Assembly: GCA_017883105.1 (NCBI GenBank)
Contig: JADGOF010000205.1
Coordinates: forward strand, 1 to 5,012
Source of the DNA: Acidimicrobiales bacterium
GTDB taxonomy: Bacteria > Actinomycetota > Acidimicrobiia > Acidimicrobiales > RAAP-2
Reading direction: 5' to 3'
DNA length: 5,012 bases
Part shown: positions 1 through 5,012 of the stretch, piece after piece
Layout: each line of letters begins with the position of its first letter
Numbering within the stretch: the stretch's first letter is position 1
The notes under the pieces: model-generated
The model's database searches: none
What the model saw: only the letters and a program-made list of their open reading frames with translations
What the model was told of the DNA's origin: nothing
Position numbers and translations under genes: made by a program

Positions 1-1187
1 TAACAGCCGCGGCTGAACTCCTCGGCCATCCAGTCGCGTTCGAGGTACTCGATGGGGTGGGCGGCCTTGGGCCCGAAGTAGCGCACGAAGCAGGCAATGG
101 CTGCAGCCCGGCGCTCATCCAACGACATCCGAGCCGCTGCCCGGCCGTCGTTGGCCTCCATGAATCCCATCATCACCCCGGGGGTGCCGCTCGGCGGCGA
201 ATTGTCGAAGGTCACCTTCACCGGTCCCTCGTCCGATGCGGCCTGGCCGGTCAGCCCGTCGTTCCGCCAGAACGGTTCGTCGTAGACGGCGTAGAGCTTG
301 ATCACCGATCCGGCGGGAAGCCGTTGGGTCAGCTGGTCCCGCCACGACGGAAGAATCGGCTCGTACTCGAGGCGGCCGGCCAGCGTGGGAGGCAGGGCCA
401 CGATGGCGCGCTCGGCCTCGAACACCTCGCCGGACCGGGTGGTCACGGCCACCCGACGGTCGTCCTGTTCGATGCGGCGCACCGGGCTGTCCAGCCGCAC
501 CCGGTCACCGAGGGCCGCGGCCATGGTCTCGCTGATCTGGATCGATCCCCCGACGATCCGGTCCTGCTGGGCTCCCCGGTCCGTGCTCAACAGACCCTCG
601 AGGTCGGTGCCGGAGTGGGCGTAGAAGAGGGCGTGGAGGGCCGAGAGGTTGCCGCTCTCCGCCGAGAAGACCGCCTCGGTGGCCACCCGGAAGTAGTTGC
701 GCGCGGTCCGCGTGCGCAGATTGCGCAGGATCCAGGTCTCGAACGTCTGGCTGTCCAACGCCTTGGCTCCCGGCGTGTTCCACGGCTGGTCGAGCGGCAC
801 CTTGTCGGCCAGGCGCTTGAACCGGGTCATCCCCTGAAAGAGGTCGGCCAGCACGAACGGATTGAGCTTGGGAACCGCTCCCCGCTTGGAGGCCAACCGG
901 GACTGCGAGCCTCCGAGTTGGATCACGTGCTTTCCGGTGTTGTAAGTCGGGAAGGTGGCCAGGCCGAGCTCCTCGATGAGGGCATACAAGCGGGTCTGGG
1001 TGGGGCCCACCCACTGACCGCCCAGCTCGACCGGGGTCCCGTCGGCCGTGTGCCCGCCCTCGGTGCGGCCCCCGACCCGGTCGCGTCCCTCGAGCACGAT
1101 CACCTCCACCCCGGAGGCCTCCAGCGTGCGGGCTGCGGCGAGCCCGGACAGGCCGGCTCCGATCACAACTACCTGAGTGTCGGTCAT
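1..1187 (-). CDS. Flavin monoamine oxidase (AofH/MAO-like), 3' end cut by window edge
   Basis: This gene encodes an FAD-dependent amine oxidase, expected to oxidise a primary or other small amine to the imine/aldehyde with release of H2O2. 395 complete codons are visible. The N-terminal Rossmann motif GAGLSGL is at residues 10-16, the ribose-binding acid is E33, and DRVGGRT (36-42) and ELGGQWVGPTQ (54-64) follow, as in the family. QQDRIVGGS lies at 207-215. K297 in GSVIKLYAVYDEPFW matches the flavin-contacting lysine of MAO. The last visible stretch, YLERDWMAEEFSRGC (381-395), aligns with the MAO-A/B segment carrying the cysteinyl-FAD cysteine. About 50-60 C-terminal residues, including the last FAD-binding segment, are missing compared with the usual 440-460. 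ATG at 1187 is chosen because AAGGAG lies 8 bases upstream and the upstream stop overlaps it (ATGA). Overall resemblance is to mycobacterial AofH and putrescine oxidases; this is from memory, and the true amine substrate is unknown. Confidence 0.93.
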   Translation of the reverse strand, partial: MTDTQVVVIGAGLSGLAAARTLEASGVEVIVLEGRDRVGGRTEGGHTADGTPVELGGQWVGPTQTRLYALIEELGLATFPTYNTGKHVIQLGGSQSRLASKRGAVPKLNPFVLADLFQGMTRFKRLADKVPLDQPWNTPGAKALDSQTFETWILRNLRTRTARNYFRVATEAVFSAESGNLSALHALFYAHSGTDLEGLLSTDRGAQQDRIVGGSIQISETMAAALGDRVRLDSPVRRIEQDDRRVAVTTRSGEVFEAERAIVALPPTLAGRLEYEPILPSWRDQLTQRLPAGSVIKLYAVYDEPFWRNDGLTGQAASDEGPVKVTFDNSPPSGTPGVMMGFMEANDGRAAARMSLDERRAAAIACFVRYFGPKAAHPIEYLERDWMAEEFSRGC

Positions 1188-2382
1188 GAGGTGAGCTCCT
1201 TGTCGATGTGGGCAGATCGGTCGATGGTCCGCCACGAGCGACGGACCCAGGGCGGGCGGCGATCACGGAGATGGGCCGCAGCCAGGTCGGCCGACCACTC
1301 CCGTTCCAGCCGGTCAGCTTGGCGGAATGCCAAAGGGGACGGGGGTGGATCCTCGATCCAGCGCTCTTCGGTCCGGTTCCGGGCGTGGTGGTACCGCGGG
1401 ATCAGCGTGCTGTGGGCGGCCATGGTGCGCCGGTGGAGCAGTTCGTGTCGCCACCACACGTGGGAGGGATCGAAGACATTGCTGGGACGGGGGCCGAGAT
1501 CGACCGGGGTGTCCACCGCCACCGGCTTGAACAGTGAGGTACACGGGGCGGAGGTGGCGGTGGCCCAGTGCCGGGGACCGTCCCGGAGGTCAGACACCCA
1601 CGACGCGGTGGACTGGCTGGAGGCGAGGACACCGCCTGCATGGACACACGGAGCGGTGAGGCCCCCGTGGATGGGTGACCACCGGGGCGACGAAGTTGCG
1701 CCGTGGTTGCGGAGCGCCTCCATCAGATCGGCCGCGCCTTCCGCCCTGCAGGCCGCGGGCTCGGTCAGCCGGCGGCGGGTGCCGGCACCGGCCACCCAGG
1801 TGCGGACCGGATCGGCGTGCGCCCTGGCGAACGACGGGATGGTCAGCCCGTTGGAGATGCTCCTGCCAGCGCCCTGTACCCGCTCGACGGCCCACCGGCG
1901 ACCGGCGGTCTCCAACACCAACGCACCGTTCGGGTCGGCCACCAGAAAGCTGTTGTCGTAGGTGAAGTCGGGGCGCTCGTGGCTGCACGGCCCTCCCTGG
2001 CCGTGACGCTCGAGGAGCTCGACGATGATCGACACCGCACCTTCGGCCGTCGCCCCCGCTCCAGTCCGAGACGCACCAGGTCCATCCCGAGCAGGGCCGT
2101 CTCCCCCGCGTCCCCCTTGGTGAAGACGGCCTCATTGCCGATCACCACGCCGTGCTCGTTGGCGCCCATCTCCGCACCCCACATCCACCACGGGCAGGAG
2201 ATCACCACTGCGTAGGTGCGGGCCGCCTGGGGGATGTCGATCCATGTGCATGCCACCCGGGCGAGGTCGTGGTGGTCGGCGGCCGCGTGCCACTCCATGA
2301 GCTGGGCCTCGTTCGGGTCCCGGTCGCTGTTCTTTGCGAACAGGACCCCACGTTCGGTGATGGTCACGAACGAGTCACACAT
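1184..2382 (-). CDS. Secernin-type C69 family Ntn-hydrolase, interrupted by a one-base frameshift
   Basis: With one frame correction this encodes a protein of about 399 residues, close to secernins (about 414). C69 enzymes are N-terminal-nucleophile hydrolases that act on amide or peptide bonds after the initiator Met is removed. The protein begins MCDSF, so Cys2 would be the exposed nucleophile. FAKNSDRDPNEAQ (15-27), ARTYAVVIS (54-62), WGAEMGANEHGVVIGNEA (68-85) and LLGMDLVRLGLERG (97-110) closely match human SCRN1 as I remember it. After the shift come ATAEGAV (111-117), LLERHGQGG, YDNSFLVADP (from residue 142), SQSTASWVSDL and APCTSLFKPV, which are typical of the second half of the family. 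Uncorrected, the first frame runs on to a stop near 1843 with a meaningless Arg/Ser-rich tail, and the second half is open from about 2053 to 1184. ATG 2382 is chosen for its GGGGAG ribosome site and the MC start; an in-frame TGA lies upstream. No signal peptide is visible. It is either a sequencing error or a recent inactivation. The substrate is unknown. Confidence 0.85.
1196..1201 (-). promoter_or_regulatory. Shine-Dalgarno AAGGAG of the amine oxidase gene
   Basis: AAGGAG on the minus strand lies 8 bases before the ATG at 1187, inside the last codons of the secernin-type gene. Together with the four-base stop/start overlap at 1184-1187 (ATGA), it fixes the oxidase start and indicates translational coupling to the upstream gene. 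Confidence 0.85.
2053..2057 (-). other. Frameshift site: run of five G's (minus strand) in the secernin-type gene
   Basis: Up to codon 110 the frame reads family-conserved sequence ending LGLERG. From the next codon, family-like sequence (ATAEGAV, then LLERHGQGG) continues only in the -1 frame. One extra G in the run (GAGCGGGGGCG) restores a continuous reading frame. A homopolymer indel is the simplest cause, either a consensus error or a real deletion. Confidence 0.85.
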
Positions 2383-2387
2383 CGAGG

Positions 2388-2393
2388 CTCCCC
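2388..2393 (-). promoter_or_regulatory. Shine-Dalgarno GGGGAG of the secernin-type gene
   Basis: GGGGAG lies 5 bases before the ATG at 2382 on the minus strand. It supports the short MCDSF start, which leaves cysteine at position 2 as an Ntn-hydrolase requires. Confidence 0.65.
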
Positions 2394-2468
2394 GGGCGAT
2401 CTCGGCCTTGGCGACCCACTGCCGCCGACCGGTGCTCGTACTGTTCGGCGTCCCCCTTCACGTCCTAC

Positions 2469-2499
2469 TTTCTATCTCGGCGAACACCGGAGCAGACAA
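2469..2499 (-). promoter_or_regulatory. Possible weak promoter for the secernin/amine oxidase pair
   Basis: In the 125-base gap between the permease stop (2508) and the secernin start (2382), TTGTCT at 2499-2494 (4 of 6 to TTGACA) is followed after 19 bases by TAGAAA at 2474-2469 (4 of 6 to TATAAT). A 17-base spacing gives the poorer GATAGA. Initiation would fall near 2462, about 80 bases before the ATG. No hairpin with a T-run is visible in the gap, so readthrough from the permease gene is equally possible. Confidence 0.25.
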
Positions 2500-2507
2500 C
2501 CGGCGGC

Positions 2508-3452
2508 CTAGTCGGGACCGGCCGCATCGCTCGCGACCGACGTGGGGCGACCGGGGAGGGCGTCGGCGGGAAGAACGTCCTTCTGCCACGGGCGGTAGTA
2601 GGCAAGCCAGAGGACGGCGGCCCCGAGCAGGACGGCACAGAGGATCCATCCGAGCAGCGTGGTGCTCACCCCCACGTACTTGAGTCCCGAGGCGAAGATC
2701 ACGAAGGTGATCGCCGGTCGGATGTAACGGTCGGGAGCCCGTGAGGACAGGAAGGAGCCGACCAGCACGGCGGGGACGCTCCCGATGACCAGGGAGGTGG
2801 TGACGGCGAGCTCCACATGGCCGAAGGCCAGTGCGCCGAGGGCGGCGGCCAGGGTGAGGGGCACCGCCTGGGTGAGGTCGGTACCCACCAGTTGGTTGGC
2901 CCCGAGCATGGGATAGAGGAAGAGGAGCAGGACGATCATCAGCGAACCCGATCCCACCGAGGTCATCCCGACGGTGAATCCTCCGATCATCCCGATGAGC
3001 ACTGTGGGAAGGGGCCGGACGGCCATCTCGTGGACGACACCTTCGCGCATGTGGCCCGAGCGGCGGTCGAGGGCGTAGCGCAGCAGCATGGCGGCTGCCC
3101 CCAGCAGCAGCGCCGCCCCCAGGGCGATCTGGATCCCCTGCTCGGCAGATTTTGCGCTGCCCAGAAGATGGAGGATGTAGGTGCCGAGGAAGGCCATCGG
3201 CACCGAGCCCATGACCATCCAGCCGACCAACCGGAGATTGACGGTCCCCTTGCTCAGGTGCACGATGGCGCCGACCGGCCGCATGAGCACCGCGGCCACC
3301 AGGTCGCTGGAGATCGCCGTCGACGGCTTGATCCCGAAGAGGAGGATGAGCATCGGGGTCATCAATGCTCCCCCACCGGCCCCGGTCAACCCGACCAGAA
3401 ACCCGACGACCGCGCTGCCCAGGACGATGTAGGGATCGATACTCATGACCAT
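2508..3452 (-). CDS. TauE/SafE family membrane permease (sulfite exporter-like)
   Basis: This is a polytopic inner-membrane protein of 314 residues. The family includes TauE and SafE, linked to export of sulfite, sulfoacetate or other small organic anions; the substrate here cannot be read from sequence. It shows the family's internal duplication. The first half has GLTGAGGGALMTP (21-33) followed by SSDLVAAV (48-55). The second half has GMTSVGSGSLMIV (162-174) followed by GTDLTQAV (190-197). About eight hydrophobic segments are visible, roughly 8-40, 50-66, 74-97, 106-127, 148-181, 187-210, 213-235 and 246-286 (the last probably two helices). The last 25 residues are hydrophilic. ATG 3452 is preferred over ATG 3446 because GGTGA lies 7 bases upstream of it; an in-frame TGA at 3458-3456 rules out a longer protein. 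No sulfur-metabolism gene is adjacent, so the sulfite label is only a family name. Confidence 0.9.
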   Translation of the reverse strand: MVMSIDPYIVLGSAVVGFLVGLTGAGGGALMTPMLILLFGIKPSTAISSDLVAAVLMRPVGAIVHLSKGTVNLRLVGWMVMGSVPMAFLGTYILHLLGSAKSAEQGIQIALGAALLLGAAAMLLRYALDRRSGHMREGVVHEMAVRPLPTVLIGMIGGFTVGMTSVGSGSLMIVLLLFLYPMLGANQLVGTDLTQAVPLTLAAALGALAFGHVELAVTTSLVIGSVPAVLVGSFLSSRAPDRYIRPAITFVIFASGLKYVGVSTTLLGWILCAVLLGAAVLWLAYYRPWQKDVLPADALPGRPTSVASDAAGPD

Positions 3453-3459
3453 CCATCAT

Positions 3460-3483
3460 TCACCAACTCTGGTCGATTTTATA
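3460..3483 (-). promoter_or_regulatory. Promoter -10 element and ribosome site before the permease gene
   Basis: TATAAA (minus strand 3483-3478, inside TATAAAAT) is a 5-of-6 match to the -10 consensus in an AT-rich patch of an otherwise GC-rich region. Initiation would fall near 3471, giving a leader of about 20 bases that contains GGTGA at 3464-3460, 7 bases before ATG 3452. There is no good -35 hexamer at 16-19 bases (TCGGGT at 17), which suggests dependence on an activator or an alternative sigma factor. ACCA/TGGT arms at 3473-3462 could fold over the ribosome site. Confidence 0.5.
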
Positions 3484-3487
3484 GGGT

Positions 3488-3523
3488 CAATTTCCAGGCG
3501 ACCCGATTCGCGACAATTTCCAG
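3488..3523 (-). repeat. Two perfect 10-bp direct repeats upstream of the permease promoter
   Basis: CTGGAAATTG occurs twice on the minus strand, at 3523-3514 and 3497-3488, with start points 26 bases apart. The nearer copy lies just upstream of the -10 element and the farther one near -43 to -52, where an activator or repressor could bind. The nearer copy also sits inside a small dyad, GGGTC at 3504-3500 and GACCC at 3488-3484. Reading it as an operator is inference. Confidence 0.45.
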
Positions 3524-3538
3524 TCCGAGAAGGCCCCG

Positions 3539-4120
3539 CTACCCCCTGGTCTTCATCGGGCACGTGATGACGTGGTCGTCGACCACCCCGGCGGCCTGCA
3601 GGAAGCTGTAGACGATGGTGGAGCCGACGAAAGTGAAACCCTTCGCCTTGAGCTCCTTGCTCATGCGGCCCGACAGTTCGGAGGTGGCCGGCAGGTCGGT
3701 GGCCGACCGCGGATGGTTGACGATCGGCGTGCCATCGACCCAAGCCCACAGGTAGTCGGCGAAGGAGCCGCTCTCCCCGGCCAGTTCGAGGAAGGCCCGG
3801 GCGTTGGTCACCGTCCCACGCACCTTCAGCCGGTTGCGGATGATGCCCGGGTTGTCCAACAGCTCGAGAAGCTTGCCCTCGTCGTAGGTGGCGATGCGGT
3901 GAGGATCGAACCCGTCGAGCGCCTGGCGGTAGTTCTCGCGCTTGTTCAGGATGGTCGACCACGACAGTCCCGCCTGCGCCCCTTCCAGAACGAGCATCTC
4001 GAACAGGTGGGCGTCATCGTGGGACGGTACGCCCCACTCGTCGTCGTGATAGCGGCGCATGGCGTCCGATCCCTCGGCCCACGCGCAGCGCCGGGCAAAC
4101 TCCCGGTCGTCTCCCGCCAT
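3539..4120 (-). CDS. tag: DNA-3-methyladenine glycosylase I
   Basis: This base-excision repair enzyme removes 3-methyladenine from alkylated DNA, leaving an abasic site. The 193-residue product compares with 187 in E. coli Tag and aligns along its full length from memory. The HhH-type fold's zinc site is complete: C12 and H25 near the N-terminus (RRCAW, YHDDEWGVP) and H183 and C187 in DDHVITC near the C-terminus, matching E. coli C4, H17, H175 and C179. LEGAQAGLSWSTIL (45-58) contains E46 and W54, equivalents of E. coli E38 and W46 in the base pocket. NPGIIRNRLKV and GFTFVGSTIVYSF are further family blocks. ATG 4120 gives a family-length N-terminus; the frame stays open upstream to 4495, but that part overlaps the synthetase gene and has no family similarity. 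It starts 10 bases after the upstream stop, so the two genes are probably cotranscribed. Constitutive or Ada-independent expression is usual for tag and is not tested here. Confidence 0.96.
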   Translation of the reverse strand: MAGDDREFARRCAWAEGSDAMRRYHDDEWGVPSHDDAHLFEMLVLEGAQAGLSWSTILNKRENYRQALDGFDPHRIATYDEGKLLELLDNPGIIRNRLKVRGTVTNARAFLELAGESGSFADYLWAWVDGTPIVNHPRSATDLPATSELSGRMSKELKAKGFTFVGSTIVYSFLQAAGVVDDHVITCPMKTRG

Positions 4121-4127
4121 GGTCGGG

Positions 4128-4135
4128 ACCCTACC
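4128..4135 (-). promoter_or_regulatory. Probable ribosome site GGTAGGGT of tag
   Basis: GGTAGGGT overlaps the TAG stop of the upstream synthetase-like gene and lies 7 bases before ATG 4120. It is only a moderate match to the anti-Shine-Dalgarno, so tag translation may rely partly on ribosomes finishing the upstream gene. Confidence 0.45.
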
Positions 4136-5012
4136 GGTCTCCTGCTGCGCCACTGGTGCCGGCCGGGAGGTCGACGCCGGGGTCGGCCGCTGGCCCACGA
4201 TTGGCGACGGCAGCGTTCCGGAGGTTCCACCGCAGCGCTCCGGCGAAGTCCCGCATCCGTTCCGAGGTGGTGTAGTCGCCACCCTTCGCCGCGGCGGCCA
4301 GGGCGGCGTCGAGGTCGTTGTCGTGGCGGAGGAGCTCGACGGAGAAGTCCCGGCGCATGGGCCCGAGCACGTCGTACCCGTAGGACCGGTAGATGCGAGG
4401 AAAGAGCGGCTTGAACAGGCGAATGCGCTCGTGGAGGCCGCTCGAGTGCGACATCGGGCTCTTGTGCCGGGCCTTGATGTAGTCCGGGAGCACATCGGCG
4501 AACGCCTCGCGCAGGATCCATTTCTCGTACCCGTCCCTCACCTTGAGATCGGACGGGATGCGCATCGAGAGCAGCAGCAGGTCAAGATCGAGATAGGGCA
4601 CTCGGGCCTCCACCTGCTGACCCATCGAGGTCCGGTCGACCCGCTGGAGTTCGGTCCGGCTCAGTTGGGTGATCTTGTGCAGGAACAGCTGCCGGCGGTC
4701 GGCCCGGGCCACATCGCGGTACATGTCGTACCCGCCGAAAAGTTCGTCGGAGCCGTCGCCGGTGACGACCACCTTGATGCCACACTGGTGTACCCGTTCG
4801 AAGACCTTGAGGGAGACCACCGCGTTGATGGCATCGCCGTACTCCGTCGCCTCGGAGACCCGGATGGCCTCTCGGACCTCGGCCAGTCCGATATCGCGGG
4901 GCCGGATGGTCACCACTTCGTGGGGCACGCCCAGGTCTCGGGCCAGACGGCGGGCGTAGGCCAGGTCCTCACTTCCCGGTGTCCCGACGGTGAACGCGGT
5001 GCAGTCGGGGTG
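4131..5012 (-). CDS. Asparagine synthetase-like enzyme, C-terminal synthetase domain (5' end outside window)
   Basis: The visible 293 residues are the ATP-dependent amidating half of a class II amidotransferase of the AsnB family, which activates a carboxylate (aspartate in true AsnB) as an acyl-adenylate and transfers ammonia from glutamine. The N-terminal Cys-glutaminase domain and the SGGxDS pyrophosphate motif would lie upstream of the window and cannot be checked. Visible blocks in this fragment's numbering are FTVGTPGSEDLAYA (7-20), TGDGSDELFGGY (84-95), RVDRTSMGQQVEARVPYLD (124-142), KWILREAFADVLP (164-176) and KARHKSP (180-186). K184 corresponds to the catalytic lysine K449 of E. coli AsnB, and D86 stands where E. 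coli has E348. The last 25 or so residues are Ala/Gly/Pro-rich and unlike the family core. The coding frame is continuous from the window edge; a GTG at 4928 is internal, not the start. It could make asparagine or amidate another substrate; context does not decide. It lies immediately upstream of tag. Confidence 0.9.
   Translation of the reverse strand, partial: HPDCTAFTVGTPGSEDLAYARRLARDLGVPHEVVTIRPRDIGLAEVREAIRVSEATEYGDAINAVVSLKVFERVHQCGIKVVVTGDGSDELFGGYDMYRDVARADRRQLFLHKITQLSRTELQRVDRTSMGQQVEARVPYLDLDLLLLSMRIPSDLKVRDGYEKWILREAFADVLPDYIKARHKSPMSHSSGLHERIRLFKPLFPRIYRSYGYDVLGPMRRDFSVELLRHDNDLDAALAAAAKGGDYTTSERMRDFAGALRWNLRNAAVANRGPAADPGVDLPAGTSGAAGDR

Noticed and set aside
505..1266. A 253-codon minus-strand frame with an apparent ATG-type start
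   Set aside because: It is a shifted frame of the amine oxidase gene with Arg/Pro/Gly-rich nonsense sequence, while the true frame carries every MAO motif and simply runs off the window edge.
57..1961. A 634-codon open frame on the plus strand
   Set aside because: It is antisense to two genes with clear family motifs (amine oxidase and secernin type). Its translation is a low-similarity mix rich in Arg, Gly, Pro and His, the usual product of reading GC-rich coding DNA backwards, and it crosses the boundary between two unrelated genes.
2508..3452. Assignment of the permease as a specific sulfite exporter linked to taurine or sulfate metabolism
   Set aside because: No sulfur-metabolism gene is adjacent, and family membership alone does not fix the substrate.
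3484..3504. GGGTC/GACCC inverted repeat as a transcription terminator after tag
   Set aside because: The stem is only five base pairs with an 11-base loop and is not followed by a T-run on either strand; it is better described as part of the promoter region.
2817..3611. A 264-codon plus-strand frame opposite the permease gene
   Set aside because: It is rich in His, Gln, Asp and Gly, as expected for the complement of a hydrophobic membrane protein gene, and shows no family motif or ribosome site.
4121..4495. N-terminal extension of tag back to position 4495
   Set aside because: The extension has no similarity to Tag, is Thr/Ser/Arg/Pro-rich, and lies wholly over the synthetase frame, which has conserved motifs; ATG 4120 gives the normal family length.

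Overview
The window comes from a GC-rich bacterial chromosome. Codon third positions are dominated by G and C in every gene, and the amine oxidase resembles mycobacterial AofH-type enzymes, so an actinobacterial-type host is my best guess. That placement is inference only; there is no rRNA or other marker gene here. All five recognisable genes lie on the minus strand and fill almost the whole window, so they are read from right to left. There are no tRNAs, insertion sequences, CRISPR arrays or gene-free stretches over 300 bases.

In transcription order: (1) 5012-4131 is the C-terminal synthetase half of a glutamine-dependent asparagine synthetase-like enzyme; its 5' part lies outside the window. 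(2) Ten bases later, 4120-3539 is a complete DNA-3-methyladenine glycosylase I (tag). (3) An 86-base AT-richer gap holds a good -10 element and a 10-bp direct repeat. (4) 3452-2508 is a complete TauE/SafE-type membrane permease. (5) A 125-base gap follows. (6) 2382-1184 is a secernin-type C69 Ntn-hydrolase, split by a one-base frameshift at a run of five C's (plus strand 2053-2057). (7) 1187-1, overlapping the secernin stop by four bases (ATGA), is a flavin monoamine oxidase. It runs off the left edge just after the cysteine that in MAO-A/B carries covalent FAD.

The first pair (asparagine synthetase-like and tag) looks like the end of one transcription unit. The permease has its own likely promoter. 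The secernin and the amine oxidase are translationally coupled and probably work together. An attractive but unproven reading is that the Ntn-hydrolase cuts an amide to release an amine, which the flavoenzyme then oxidises to an aldehyde, ammonia and hydrogen peroxide. This pair is the best candidate here for an uncharacterised system. The other genes look like ordinary chromosomal genes.
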